In this document: in pieces, positions 23,122 to 36,817 of the stretch | How the letters are laid out: every line of letters starts with the position of its first letter | Numbering within the stretch: position 1 is the first letter of the stretch | Assembly: GCA_947645195.1 (NCBI GenBank) | Contig: CANSGD010000158.1 | Span: forward strand, 620,001 to 684,000 | Direction: 5' to 3' | Source of the DNA: Patellifolia procumbens | Lineage: Eukaryota; Streptophyta; Magnoliopsida; Caryophyllales; Amaranthaceae | Length of the DNA stretch: 64,000 nucleotides | Program-made: the position numbers and the translations under genes | Notes under the pieces: generated by a model | Told to the model about the DNA's origin: nothing | Database searches by the model: none | The model's input: the letters and a program-made list of their open reading frames with translations, nothing else

Positions 23122-26100
23122 TCGTGTGTCGTATATGTTTAGCGATTTCTGGCCCTGTTATAGTGAGAATATTTCTTGTTGGCCCACCCGTGTGTTTGTC
23201 TTGGCAAGTATGGCGCAAGATGGGCTCGTAGGAATATGTTTTCTGAAATGGGCTTCCAAAGTGGCCTCTTTTCATTACTTTGGCAAATCTATATATTACA
23301 TTAAAGCAAAATAGGTTTTGCCACGTGTCATAAGCAGATTAATCCAAAGGAAAAAAAATTCTCAAACATTCTAGCCTTGTCCTATCCACGTGTTAGTTGT
23401 ACGTGATTTAGCTTTTTTAATTAATAATTTCGGTTAAGTAGGGCAATTAAGAACCCATTCCCTTCCATTTTTGACGTTGACTCATTAAATAAAGCAATTT
23501 ATTCTATAGCAAATCAATTGCTTGATCTATTCCTAAAATAACTGTATATACTTGCATTAGAATACCGAAAATAATCTCCAATTATGTTTAAATTTGGCTG
23601 AAAACGTGATTTATGTTGATTGATTTTTTAAGTTAGGCAATTAATATCATGATATCATATGAGATATCCTGAAATCAAGGATATTCCATTTATATATTAA
23701 TGTGATTGACGTTAATTATGGTTACAATTACGTAATTAAAATATCAAATTGATATACTTTTGGCCGAAATTTTTAGTTGCCATATTGGTTATGTTCGAAA
23801 ATTTTACTAACCAACTTAACATGGCAAGTAATTTAAATTATCAATCAAATCTTAATTATTGCCTCCTTTAATGGTAATTGTCAATCAATCAGTTAATTTA
23901 AATTGATACTATTTGAAATTCTTAAAATAAAATTAAGTTATGAATCAATCAATATTTATGTTAATTGTCAATCAATCATAATTTTAATTTGGGTACTAAT
24001 TAGCTAATTAACATAAATATGCAAAATAAACATAACATTTTTTAGTATCAAATAGTGATGTTTTCTTATCAAACATCACAACTCATTTTCGTCTATTCAA
24101 TTTTCATATTGATGTCAACTTCTTCCCCTATCTCTAAGTCAATATTATGTTCTCCACAAAAAATAAGAGAAACACAAAATCCAACCAAAAAATGACCCCC
24201 TAAAGTTGAATATTTGAATTTCCTAGATGTTGAATCTATGATTTTAACACTATTTCTTGGAGGCCATATTTATTTCCATGATGGGTCCAGTATGTTCACA
24301 TATTATTTTAATAGAAGCAATGAAGTTTGGGCTTATGTTGAAGACGTTAAGACAACAATACATGATTTTCGTCCATAATAAGCTCATTGTAATGGTTTAT
24401 CTAATTTTCGAGTGAATAGCAAAGCATGGTTTATGAAAGGTTTAGCGCTAACGCAATGGACTATTATTATCATATGCTTGTCAGGTGGCACGAGGGAAAT
24501 ACAGAGAATGTTACAATTAGTTGTTAAAAGTCTTATAATCACCAACCTAATTTGTAGCATAGTCATGAACCTCATCATAATTACAAAGCAAATTGAGCTC
24601 TAATTCCTCCGTTTTTTTTTTGAAACTTTAGGTTTCTCTATTACTTTCAACTTTGACATTTTGACAACATATTCACTTTTTTTATCGCTTAGCATATGGG
24701 ATTCTCTTTTATTTGTCTCTATCGATATTTTTTCCTATCTTTAATAGTTTAATCCTTGTGCACATTTCAACGTCACGAGTACTAGAAATGAGAAAAGTAT
24801 ATCTTAATTTATTGGGATACTTTATGTTCCAAATTTGAATCCCCTGCCCTCAATTTTGATTGGTTTCACCAAGTAAATTATAGCAATTGTCCTAAATATT
24901 TTTCGAGAAAATATAATTATTTAATTTAACTATTGTTAAGGTCATCTAGGAACAAAAGAAAATTCCAACCTAACTACCTTTTGGATTCTAAAAAAGTTAA
25001 AATCTTCACTATAAAGAATAACACCATCTAGATTACTCTATCACCTTCAATTTTCATGTTTATTTTAATGATTATTTAATTTAATTGAAACGGAGTAAAG
25101 CAAAACCATAGTGTACTATAAGAGAAAGTATAATTAAATCTCTAAGTCGTATCAATCTCTCTAATAGATTAATGAGTGTTGATGAAGAAGAAATAACATT
25201 CCTACTAGATTGATGCTTATGTTCCTCAAAGATCAATCATCATCTAATACGATGCCTACAAAGATTCCAATACTTTGGTCAAAACCAATACCAAAAATAA
25301 AAAAATAAACCTACAATTGATATAAGTGGAGAGTAGAGTTACGTTCCGATCTTTCTCTAACAAGACAGTGAACTTTATTTTCCATGAATTTGATTAAGTA
25401 ATTTATTTCATATGAATTGCAATTTCAGTACAATTTTGACTTTCCGCGTAAACCAATTGACCACATATATTACCCATACCAAATTCTCAAAACATAATAA
25501 AAAGTTCATTAGAAAAAATCACACTAGCAGTTTCATCTATATTATGATCTTAAGCAAAATGAAAAATCCTACGTGTCAAGCTCATAATCACCGAGCAATT
25601 CTAGAGCACGAGGAATGTAAAACTCTCATCTAGGGTGTCCACGTAGGATTTGCCTAGGTGGAATCCGAAAATTAAAAGATTTCGGAAATTTTAATGCCTT
25701 ATTAGGGGTGATTTGAGGTAATTATTGATGATTAGCGTAAATTATGGAATAAAAAAAGGCAAGGTCCGTTTTTAATCTCCAATTATGTTTAAATTTGGCC
25801 GAATTTTATCTTCCAATTTTATGTACTTTCTGTTTTGACTTTCTAATTCATATATGGTAATGAAATAAAAATATCAATCAAGGATGATTTATGTTAATTG
25901 GCAATCAACTATAATTTCGGCCAATCAGTTGTTCAATTCACAAAAATATCCGAAATTAAGTATTATGTTGATTGAGTATTTAAATTAGGCAATGTATATC
26001 AAAGTCTCATATGAGATTTTCGAAAATCAAGCATATCCCATTTTTATATTAATGTGATTGACGTTAATTATGGTTACAATTACGCAATTAATTAAAATTC

Positions 26101-27275
26101 CAAATCTATATACTTTTGGCCGAAATATATAATTCCCATATTGGTTACGTTTCGTGAATCATTCAAATTTATCCTATGGTTACAAGAATTATATAGTCTA
26201 TGAATCCTTCAACTTTATCCTATGGTTGTTCTATTTAGCTAATACTTAAGACTTTATCTATAGATTGTTATACATCGTAGTTGTGTTCTATCTTTTACAT
26301 AGTTATAATATCCATCCTTACGTCGCTTAGAACCCACTGTACTATATATCCATAGCTATAATATCTATCCTTACGTAGAATAATATCAATCCATTCTTCA
26401 CTACTTAATCCATTTTTCACCATATATAGATTTAATGAGAATATCAATCCATTCTTCACCATTTACAGATTACATCCACATTGTCTAATTATATATATAT
26501 TTCAAATATTATTGCATTCAATTGTTATCCATAATAGCATTTTAATTTTCAATTTAGTAACGCGAGTTGTGACTTATAGCCCTAAATTTATCGTATTCTT
26601 CCCTTAGAAAAATGTAATCACTTTTGGATTTAATATTTAGTACATTTTTCTTATTATTATATTTTACTTTTTCAATGAGAATAACTTTACAAATTAAATT
26701 AAATTCATGTAATATACATAACTTAGGTATTTATTTGATAAACTAAAAGATGTGATTATATGCAATACGATAATAAGTAAATTCCAAGATTTGAATACAT
26801 TAATTTAGATAAATGATGGGGTTGCAAAATTGAGTCTTCAGCAAGTGATATATCTGATTAGTGGTTACATAGTTTTTTAATAGGTTATTTTTAGAGTATT
26901 GCAGATTGTCTATTATACTTTGCACAAATATTCACCAGCTATAATCCTCCTCTCAAACAGAGGTACCACTATTATCTGCAAGTCCAAAAATAATGAATTA
27001 TCGGACCTCATCTTTGTCCAAACGTGATTAGGTCCTTCAAATTTCTATAAAACTGTTTAACTCCCCACAATTTCCTATAACTTATTAAGAGGCGAAAAGA
27101 ATATTTTAGGAGGTAACTAAGATATATATTTTATTGTGCTTTCGAACTTTAAGTAAAAGAATATTTGAAAAACTAATTTTAAGGAGAGGAGAATATTAGA
27201 TATTATTATATTGCTTAAAACAATATGAAGTTAGTTTTTGTAGTATGAAAAATGGAATTTTAAAGTAGTAAAAGA
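23122..27275. other. AT-rich intergenic DNA with a diverged duplicated segment
   Basis: The stretches about 23572-23805 and 25780-26155 share long blocks, including CCAATTATGTTTAAATTTGG, ATTAATGTGATTGACGTTAA, TTATGGTTACAATTACG and ATACTTTTGGCCGAAAT. They are therefore diverged copies of one repeat about 2.2-2.4 kb apart. No coding region is recognised. Confidence 0.6.
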
Positions 27276-27277
27276 TA

Positions 27278-27498
27278 CTACCTCCGTTCCAAGTGTATTG
27301 CAACTTTTACCTTATTTGACAATTTCATATTAATTGCAACCTATCTATTTTAATCACCAAAAAGATCACATGTCCAACCTTTCTCTCTCTTCATTACTTA
27401 TTATCACTTGATGCAAGTGGGGAAGATGACCCACTTTTTTGCTCTTCTTAATAAATGTGCCAACCCCCTATGTTGTAATACACTTGGAACGGAGGTAG
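27278..27498. mobile_element. Stowaway-type MITE
   Basis: 221 bp. Ends CTACCTCCGTTCCAAGTGTA match in inverted orientation almost perfectly, with TA on both sides (27276-27277, 27499-27500). The high end-to-end identity suggests a young copy. Confidence 0.92.
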
Positions 27499-27500
27499 TA

Positions 27501-28600
27501 TTTGACAAATAGATATGTCATGTTTATTTTTGAAAAAAGAAATTTTGTGTTTTCTTTATAGTATTGCATTTGGCCCATATTATTTTAGATATTCAAAAAA
27601 TCAAAAATTACTATAATTTTAAACAAATTTTTCGATGATATTATATGCACTTATTTTAGGATGTAAATATTTAGAATATTACACTAATTCGTCCAGCACG
27701 GCTCGTACAAGTCGCCAATGAGATGATGGGAGATAAGCTTTATCTTTATATAAGTATTAAATACTATAGTATTTATTTTTTTATTCGTTTGTCATTTCAT
27801 CATCTAATTTCGTTTTTTATTGTTTTTTCATTTATTTATGTGTTTTATTGTTTGTTAATTCATAAAATGTAATATTATTTAATTTTATTCTTATGTCATA
27901 TTTATATTTAAATTCGTCTATTGAATATAATATTTTTGTCATTTTGTTTATGCAATCTCATAGTTATTCTAAATGTTCATGTAATAATTTTTTGTTACTA
28001 CGAAATTGCAATTATTATTTTTGTAGTATTTGTTTCTTTTGTTCATTTTCGTTCAATACAATGTCTTTTCATAATTATCTTTCAGTTTTTTAATTATTTT
28101 GCTAGATTATGATTTTTGTTAAAATTGTGTCTTATTTAATTACATAGGTTATAATTTAGTGTTTTACCTTTATCTAATTGATATTTTCACATATCCAAGC
28201 GAATAAATATATTGTTACTATATTTTAATTTTACTTTAACATTAACCATATAATTAAATTGTTATTTTATAAAAAAATTTACAGTACTTTTGGTAGTTTA
28301 ATTGATTTTTCGTTTTATAAAAATGGCATGTTTGAATAATTTTGAATTTACATTTAAAATTTTGTTAATTACCTTTTAAAAAATGACATCTTTTTCGGTT
28401 ATGGTAATTTTCCTTTTTTGATAAACTAAAAGATGTATCATGTTATTGTATTTAGAAAGACATTTCCTACTTCCTAAATATATTTTCTTCTCCAAATCTT
28501 TATGGTTTATACTCCTTAAATTATTTTAAATTAATTTAAGTTCGATTATTCCTTAAATTCAGTAGATTTTCTTCTTATAAAAATATTTTGACAAATCTTT
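27501..28600. other. AT-rich intergenic DNA
   Basis: Very T-rich, especially 27750-28150. The short frames are composition artefacts. No feature is recognised. Confidence 0.5.
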
Positions 28601-29233
28601 TTGATTTTACGTTTTTATGGTAAAATTTTTAAATTATTCAATAACGCTTATGTTTGATAAATATTTCCTGAGTTAAGTAGATATTTTTTTCTTACCTGAT
28701 TTCGTTTATTCTATTTGTCTAACTGATTTTTTTTTTCTTTTTTTAATATGAAAGTCATTAACAAGTTACGGGAATAATTAGCTCAATTTAAAAATATTTC
28801 CTAATTTAAAGACTTAAATGAAGTAATAATTTTATTTGTACTTTCCATTTTGTTGATATTATCTTTTTAAATTATCTGTATCTGTTTCAAAAAAAAATTA
28901 TCTGTATCATTGGCAAATATTTCCAAAGTTAAATAGATATTGTATCCTTAACATATTTCATTTATTTCCTTTGCCTAATTTTCAAGTTTTCCGTTTTAAT
29001 GTAAAATTAATTAATATATGACGTGATGCATAATAGGAATTAAAAATGTTTCCTCTTTTTAAGACTTAAATGGAGTAAAAAATTTATTTGTTATCATCTC
29101 AAAATTATAGTTGCCTTATTCCAATTTAGTCCGATTTAATAAAATGATGAATACACAATTTTGTGATGAATATAATATTTTGTAATTACAATTGCAATCT
29201 ATTTTTCATCTAATCAATTCGAACTTCTTAATA

Positions 29234-29484
29234 CTTCCTTCGTTTTTTTTAATATTCATATTTCTCTATTTTGGGATATTTTTTTTTAATTGGCACCTTT
29301 CTACCTTTTGCCATAAATGAAAGGTTGGCCCACCTAATTATTACACTTCTCTCCTACTTTTTCTTTCCTTTTCTTTACCTTTTTCACTTTTTCCTTACTT
29401 TTACTAACCTTATCTCTTACTTTTGCAGTTTTTCCTTGGTTCTTGTGAAAACTCTTAGGTGCATATTAAAAAAAACGGAGGGAG
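29234..29484. mobile_element. Stowaway-type MITE
   Basis: 251 bp. Left CTTCCTTCGTTTTTTTTAAT pairs with a right end reverse-complementing to CTCCCTCCGTTTTTTTTAAT; TA lies on both sides. A truncated relative starts at 31773. Confidence 0.88.
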
Positions 29485-30943
29485 TATCAATTAAGTTTTT
29501 TTTAATATCCATTATTTGCTGATTTATTTTTAATGTGTTGAATTTTAAATTTAAGTGAAATTATAATATCCATAACTAAATTTAATATATGGAAATCAAT
29601 GCTATTGTGGAAGAGTTTTGAACACGAATTTTAAATTCAAGCCTAAATTTTTTTTGCTTATGTCATATATTATACTTATCTTTGCCATTTATAAACAATC
29701 TTTATAGTTTAATTTAAAAAAATAAATTATAATGTCCAAAGTTAAACTAATTAAAATCAATATACGAAAGTAAAGTATTTTAAGGAAATTTTCGTAATTC
29801 AAAATTTTAAATTCAAACATAAACTTACATACTTACAACTTGCCATGATTATGTCAGATATTATACTTATCTTTACCATTTATAAACGATCTTTAGAATT
29901 AAATTTTTAGGAAATTATTTAGTTTTATAGATGGTAATTATCAATCAATTATACAACTAAACTTCATATTTTGATATCAATCATGTTTTAATATTTTAAT
30001 ATAAATGAAATTATAATAGTTTTATAATTGGTAATTTTTGAGAACATAAAACACTAAACTGTCTCCTTTTATATCAATCACGGTTTGAGATTTGATGTCA
30101 ATCAAATCAAATCCTTTTGATTTTACTTTTTGTGGTCAAATTTATTATTATTCAATAACGCTTATGTTTGGAAAACATTTCCTAAGTTAAGTAGACATTG
30201 CATTCTTAACAGATTTTATTTATTTCCTTTGCCTAATTTTCGAGTTTTACGCTTTTAATGTGAACTTAATCAATAAATGACGTGATGCATAATAGGAATT
30301 AATAAATGTTTCCTCTTTTCAAGACTTAAATGGAGTAATGATTTTATTTGTTATCATTTCAAAACTATAGTTGCCTCTTTTATTCCAATTTAGTTCACTT
30401 TAATACCAAAAGTGATGAATACACAATTTTGTGATAAATATAAAATTTCATAATTGCAATCTATTTTTCGTCTAATCAATTAGAACTTTTTAATATCCAT
30501 TATGTTTTTTTAATATCCAATATTTGATGATTTTTTGCAATGTGTTGAATTAAAATTTAAATTTAAATGAAATTATAATGTCCATAACTTAAATTAATAT
30601 ATATGTGTTATTGTGGAAAAGTTTTGAATACAAATTATAACTTAAAGCCTAAATTTTTTTACTTATGTGAGTTATGTCACATATTATACTTATCTTTACC
30701 ATTTATAAACGATCTTTATAGTTTAATTTAAATAAATGACACTATAATGTCCAAAGTTAAAATCAGATCTATATGCTTACATGATATTTAAGTTCAAATC
30801 AGATCATATAATATATTATAGTATAACCAAATATAAATCGTAACTTATTAGGTCAATTAACCATAATATATCTACTTACATAATTCAAATTTAAAATTCA
30901 AGCCTAAACTTAAGTACTTACAATTTTCCATGATTATGTCATA

Positions 30944-31288
30944 CTCCTCCGTTTCAATATGATGTTCCCATTTGGAATACGGGGGGAAAATCAATACAAA
31001 TTGAGGTGGATGAGAATCTTTTTAATTTTATATTTTATAAAGTGTACTTTAGTACCTTTTTGCTTTTAAAAAAGTAAGAGAGAGAAATAAAAGTGGGTGA
31101 TTGGGAAATAAAGATTCTAAAATGGGTCATGTATAAGACAAAAAGTAAAAAAGTGTAGTAAATAATTGGTTGTTAAAGGGTAAGATGGGGAAATAAATAT
31201 TCTCAAATTGGAAAATATTCAAAATGGGAAGAACTTTTTAAAACATCCCAAAAATAAAATTGGGAACATCAAATTGAGACGGAGGGAG
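30944..31288. mobile_element. Stowaway-type MITE
   Basis: 345 bp. Left CTCCTCCGTTTCAATATGAT and the right-end complement CTCCCTCCGTCTCAATTTGA are related; TA lies on both sides (30942-30943, 31289-31290). Confidence 0.87.
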
Positions 31289-31771
31289 TATATTATACTT
31301 ATCTTTACCATTTATAAACGATCTTTAGAGTTTAATTTTAAAAAAATTATAATATCCATAATTAAACTAATTAAAATCAAGATACGAAAATGATATTGAG
31401 GAAAAAAATTTAAATTCAAGCCTAAACTTAAGTACATACAAATTTTCAATTATTAATCATATATTATACTTATCTTTACCATTTATAAACGATCTTTAGA
31501 GTGTAAATTAAATAAAATTATCGACTTTATAAATGGTTATTATCAATCAAACTAGACTTCCTATTTGAGACCAATCACGTTCTTATACTTTAATTGAAAG
31601 GAAATTATATAGTTTTATAAATAGTAATTATCAATCCATTAAATAATTAAACTTTCTATATATTTTAATATTCAGGCCCATAATCTTTTTATAAGGTCAA
31701 TTAACCTTAATCTATCTATTATATGTAGATTGATTAGCAACCATATAGTCTATATAGATTGATTATATAAT

Positions 31772-31890
31772 ACTACCTCAGTTTTTTAATAGGTACATTT
31801 TTCCATTTAGGGGTGTTTTTATTTAATTGAGGCACTTCTACCTTTTACCATAAATGGTAGGTTGTTTTCCAATAACCCCATCAATTGTAG
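31772..31890. mobile_element. Truncated Stowaway MITE, same family as 29234-29484
   Basis: It begins CTACCTCAGTTTTTTAATAG after TA and shares the internal words GGCACTTCTACCTTTTACCA and ATAAATGGTAGGTT with the element at 29234. No right end is present, so the boundary is approximate. Confidence 0.65.
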
Positions 31891-33660
31891 GCATATTTTT
31901 TTAACAAGGCGCTAATAAACCATCATTAGTACTAAAATCATTAAAAATCATATACTTTAAGACGAAAATCTTTTGTTACCTTAATGTTTAGTTATATACT
32001 AAAATCAAGTGAATACAAATCACTTTTCATATGAAAACAAAAAAAAAGATTAATTTATCTGCTAAGATCTCATATAGCGTTATTATGATATTGATAATTT
32101 AAATTTGCAGGGTTCTTAGCAATAGTATATATAAATTTAGAAGGTTCTTAACATTATTATGAAAATTTTCTCAATTACAATCAATTTATAGATCTTGCTA
32201 TTTTAATGTTAATTTTATAGCATTCACATTATAAGATCAGAACGTAAGTATTGCTTGAATATTTGTAAAATAATATAAATGCTGTAAAAACGGGCTAGAT
32301 TATGGAATAAATTATAAAATCAGCATAAATAAGATACGATTTAAATTAATATATATCATATCTTCAAAGTTTTTAACAATATTGAACCATGATGATAAGG
32401 TTTTAGTAAAAAAAAAATGCAATTAAGATATAGTTTTAACTATAAATAAGTTAAGATTTTAATAAAAAATCACCATAAATAAAGATTCTCATAAATTATG
32501 TAGTATTAAGATTTTAAATTTAAAAATCATCGTAAATAATGATTCTAAAAAAATATCAATAAAGATTAAATAAGCAAAGGGAAAAAATTTTACACCATAA
32601 GGGTTCGAATAATACATGTATGGGAAAGGAATGACTATGTTACTCCTACTGGAGTGGAAAGTATTGATGACGAGTTAACAAAACATACAATCAGTCTATT
32701 ACCTATTCTTTTGCCATAAAATGATATTGTCCATCTAATGTGTACAATATTCTATTTGAATATACTATCGTTTTGTTTAAATAAAATAATAGAAATCCCT
32801 TGCTTTAATAGGTGATATATATGTGACAAATATGAGATTTGTCGCGCATTTGTTTATTGTTTGCGTAACGAGGGAGTTTTATAGCCAAGAAGTAAGAAAT
32901 GATTTCATACCCCATTCAGTTGGCAATCAAATTTTTGCAGACGTGATGATCCAGAAATTAATTGCCTTAGCGAAATACATGAAATTCAAAGGTATTAGTT
33001 AAATTTATGAATTTAACATTACAAAAAAAAGAAAATTAATTGGGAAAGTTATTTGTTTGACAACTACAGTAGACATTGATTTTTGATTTTGGGTGGTGGT
33101 ATCAAACTTACATAAGATGTGCTACCAAAGTTATTAAAGATAGGGTGAAAACTTTTTTTGTCCAAAAGATAGATACATTGTTAACATAAGCAATCTTAGT
33201 AATTATTTATTTGCATTACTTTTTTGAAATTTTCAATGTACAAAATACTCCTTATCACTTTAGATAATTTTTTTATCACAAAAGATCTAGGTTGAAGATT
33301 ATTGTATCTGACGGAACAAAGAATGATGTTTTATTTTTTATGACAAGGTAGTTTGTGGGTTGGTTAACAAAACTCTCGAAGAGTTTTTGAATCTGCAAGA
33401 ATAAGTATTATTATAATTTACCGACACTGTATTGAAAATAATTTGTAAAACTGATTGAATTTAATTAATCCTTATTCGACCTTATCTTATACTTACATTG
33501 TGAAAAGGTTATACATAATAAACCAAAATTATTGTTTGTGTCTATTTATATTCGTAACTTGATTAATTTTCTTATCAAATCAATTTATATTATTCATCTT
33601 CAACTTAGTTTGTAGTCTTACGATCTCTTAAATAATAACTCAAAATCTATTTACAAAAAA
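31891..33660. other. AT-rich intergenic DNA
   Basis: No gene recognised. The part just before 33699 should belong to the Helitron whose 3' end lies there, but its 5' end was not found. Confidence 0.45.
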
Positions 33661-33664
33661 ACTT

Positions 33665-33699
33665 TCTCGTGCATTTTTGCACGGGTCTAAAAAAGCTAG
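33665..33699 (+). mobile_element. Helitron 3' terminus
   Basis: A hairpin CTCGTGCA-TTTT-TGCACGGG is followed after 9 bp by GCTAG and a T. Helitrons end in a short hairpin 10-12 bp before CTRR and insert between A and T. The 5' TC end is not identified, so the element length is unknown. Confidence 0.7.
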
Positions 33700-33700
33700 T

Positions 33701-36276
33701 GCAATAATAACGTCAAATTAATTATTTTTTGGATGAGGAATTTCTTTAACTAAATTCATACTACATCTTTTTATTAATATCACAGAAAACCAATCTAAGT
33801 GAATCAACATAAGTCTTCTTTCCCATATCCCTCTCTCCGTTTGTATTTCACTATGTAATTTTTAAATAGAGCGTCTATTCTTGGTGAAAATTTTGAGAAA
33901 GATATCATGATTGATTCAATAGACCCTCGAAGAATGATCAATTTCAAATACATCCAGCAATTCATCCATTCATTAATGAATCACATATTACTTGCTTAGT
34001 AAGATTTATAGCATGCCCCGAAATTGCTAACTAGATATGTACTCTATTGTATCTTTCTCTTCTTTATTGTCTTTTCTTACAGGTATTTTAGTTGTTTATT
34101 GTTCCTCCCTAATCAAATTTTCACCGCCTAATTCATGATATCTTCTTCTTTCTTTTTTTGGTTTACGATTATGACCTATGAGCATATTTTGAGTTTCAAC
34201 CTATCTTTATTTGAGTATACAAAGGGAGAGGTTAAGTGTTAAGTTTTAAAGGACAAAAGTCATACTTGGTTGCACCATAGTTCGAGAGAACTTGCTTGTA
34301 AAACAATATCTTTTCTTAGTTCTTATTATCTCATAGGAATTTATAGACCAAATATTTGTCCCCAGGCTCCCCACACTCATATTATCTTCCCTTTGTATTG
34401 GTCTTACATTCGTAACATGTTTTAAAATGTTCTTTGTGAATTGTGACCATCTCTTTGATTCTTTGATTTTTCCTACCCCATTATCGCCTTCTACTAAGTT
34501 TAAAAGTCCCTTAAACAGTTAATAGGGCATAAAACAAAATACTTCATCTTATCGCTCCACATTTTCGTCCTACCGTTATCTAGTGAGTTCCAACCTCTTA
34601 TTATTTGAGTGTTACAAAACGAAAATTAGTTATGTTAAATCTCAAGGGGCGACGAAATACCTGAATGCACGAAATCACGACCAATTTTGCTTCTAAACAA
34701 TGTTGTTCTTAGTTTCATAGTTCTTAGGTCATATCAATCTATGCATCATATTTTTTGGCTCACCTTCATAATTTCTTGTCCTTTACATTGGTGTAATTTG
34801 CTAACATGAGGTGCTGAAAAAAAGTGGGGCAATAGCCGCATGGATCTACTTAAATCACCGGCCAAATAACAATGGAATGGTCAGATTCGTTGCTCGGACT
34901 TGTTTTTGTTTCATGCAAAGACTATAACACTTTGGAGATTCGGCTCCCTAAAAGAACTTCGTCAATTAGAAAAAAAAGACCAACAAAGCTAGTGCCAATT
35001 GTTATACTCTGTATTGTCATGCGACCCATTTCTTTTATATCTTGAATTAAATATAAAAATTAAATAAATTTGATATTTTGAAAATATACGATGAGAGAAA
35101 TTTAACAAGACATAACAATATTTTCTATGTATAAATTACAAAAAATAGTCAAAGTAGAGATTGCGAACAATATTAAAACCAAATTACATCATCTGAAAAA
35201 ACAAAAAAAAAGTATAAACTCATACATAAAAAAATTGATTGAGCGGAAAATGTTTTCTCGGAAAATTATTCTTCCTATTTCCTTTGTTTGGTGTGTAAAA
35301 TGGTGGAAGATACATTTCGTAATGGTGAAAAATAATCATCATCAAATGATTGCCTATTTGCCTTGCTTAAAACCTGCCAAATCTCATGAAAAACGAGACA
35401 TACTAGTATACTACCGACGAAAGCCACTGATTCACTGAATAGCAATTACTTTACTATCAGAGTAGCAACTACTAGACATACAATCTTAATGAATCTTGGA
35501 CTTTTTATTTCTTTCACCTTCACAAATCTTTAGATATCATAATCAAGGCTTAGAAATTTTTGTTGAAGGCTGAAGCCCATTGTCGCTATCCAATTTAAGC
35601 GAGGTGTTTACTTTGAATTTGGGCCTTAATGTCCTCGTTGTCACGGGCTTGTTTCCAAATCTGTGCAATGTGATTAGAAATAAAGCAATTGAGGTTTTGG
35701 ACTTATGGGTAGAGGAGACGAAAGCTAACACGTCCACAATCTAACACGAAATTAGCGAGATGGTTTAACATAACACAATCCGAGTATTGAATGTGTTACA
35801 TAAGGGTTGAGTTATAGCGGCTTTGTTCTTTCCAACTTATTTTAGTGTTTATAAAAAAAAAATAAGGTTTGACCTTCTCACAAATAAGATTTGAATAAGT
35901 TCTAAAAAGTTTAAATGAATTCAAATAAATATAGATAAGTTCTAATAAATTTTGTAATAATTTGATAAGAACAGACTCTAAACCCGAATCCAACACAATT
36001 ATCCGTTTATATACGCGAATGTAAAAAAATTTCCTTATTATATTTGACCCTCACTGTTTACTTTTTGAATTTTGTGCATCTCACATTAACTATTACGCAT
36101 AATTAGATGTCAATTTTAACAATCACATGTAACTCAATTAGTTTGAAATTAAAAATATCTTAATTGAGAATATCAATATATGAAATAAAGAAAAAAAACA
36201 GCTCAGCCCAACCCCGTCACAATTAATAATGAATTGAATCAAACAAAAAAAATTATCGAAACTTTTTTTTTGAAAT
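33701..36276. other. Intergenic DNA, no gene recognised
   Basis: Less extreme in composition than its left flank. Open frames at 35127-35438 (+), 35737-35543 (-) and 35996-35796 (-) show no known domain or splice context. A GC-richer patch at 34800-34980 could be a gene remnant but I could not identify it. Confidence 0.45.
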
Positions 36277-36560
36277 TGATAGAATATAAAATTATGAATG
36301 GGCTTTCAATCATCACTTAAGTTTATTGGTGGAGATGACTCATAACGTGGTAACAAGAGCTTGTGTGACCAAACCGGGTTTCAATCTCATCCACCTCTCC
36401 TTTTTAAGTGGAATATTTGACACCAGGTATGCAGAGGCTTGTGCTGCATCAACACTACAAGCTCAACGAGCTCTTCTGTAAGGGGATGTAATATGGTATA
36501 AAATTATTCATGGGCTTTCAACCATCGGTTTAACCTTTCGATTGTTATAGTTTCTTACAG
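36277..36560 (+). mobile_element. TRIM-like LTR miniature element (candidate)
   Basis: Two diverged direct repeats of about 70 bp (36277-36347 and 36489 onward) share TATAAAATTAT, ATGGGCTTTCAA and CATC. A tRNA-Met primer-site-like TGGTAACAAGAGC directly follows the left repeat, and a purine tract GTAAGGGGATG directly precedes the right one. This order (repeat, primer site, short non-coding interior, purine tract, repeat) fits a terminal-repeat retrotransposon in miniature. A related degraded interior is seen near 58330-58440. No target duplication was confirmed. Confidence 0.55.
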
Positions 36561-36574
36561 AAATAATTAGATTA

Positions 36575-36814
36575 GGCTATGTTCTTTTAGACTGGATAAT
36601 TGAAAAATATTTCAGTTATGTCCAGTTTAGCTCTATTAATGTCAGAATATTTCAGTTCGGTTTAGTTCAACTCCTCTGCATTTGTCTTACATTTATAGTT
36701 TAGTTCAGTTCACAATATTTCAATTCAGTTTAGAATATTTTAGTTTAATTTAATTTAGTTCAATTCAGTTTAATTCTAAACATTTTAATTCAGTTTAGTT
36801 TCAAAGAAGAGAGC
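36575..36814. mobile_element. Tourist-like MITE, subfamily TTCTTTTAG
   Basis: 240 bp between TTA target duplications (36572-36574, 36815-36817). Left end GGCTATGTTCTTTTAGACTG; right end complement GCTCTCTTCTTTG. The interior is repeated TTCAGTTTAGTTCA. Confidence 0.65.
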
Positions 36815-36817
36815 TTA

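Larger units (their letters stand above)
28601..31510. repeat. Cluster of degraded direct repeats interrupted by two MITEs
   Basis: A block at about 28620-29230 recurs at about 30120-30500 (shared words ATTCAATAACGCTTATGTTT, ATGACGTGATGCATAATAGG, CAAGACTTAAATGGAGTAA, GATGAATACACAATTTTGTG). A second block, core ATTATACTTATCTTTACCAT then TTATAAACGATCTTTA, occurs at about 29670, 29865, 30685, 31290 and 31465. This looks like tandem or nested copies of an old non-coding element. No LTR or TIR could be fixed. Confidence 0.7.

Noticed and set aside
35127..35438. 103-codon plus-strand open frame as a gene
   Set aside because: Lys-rich translation of A-rich DNA with no known motif.
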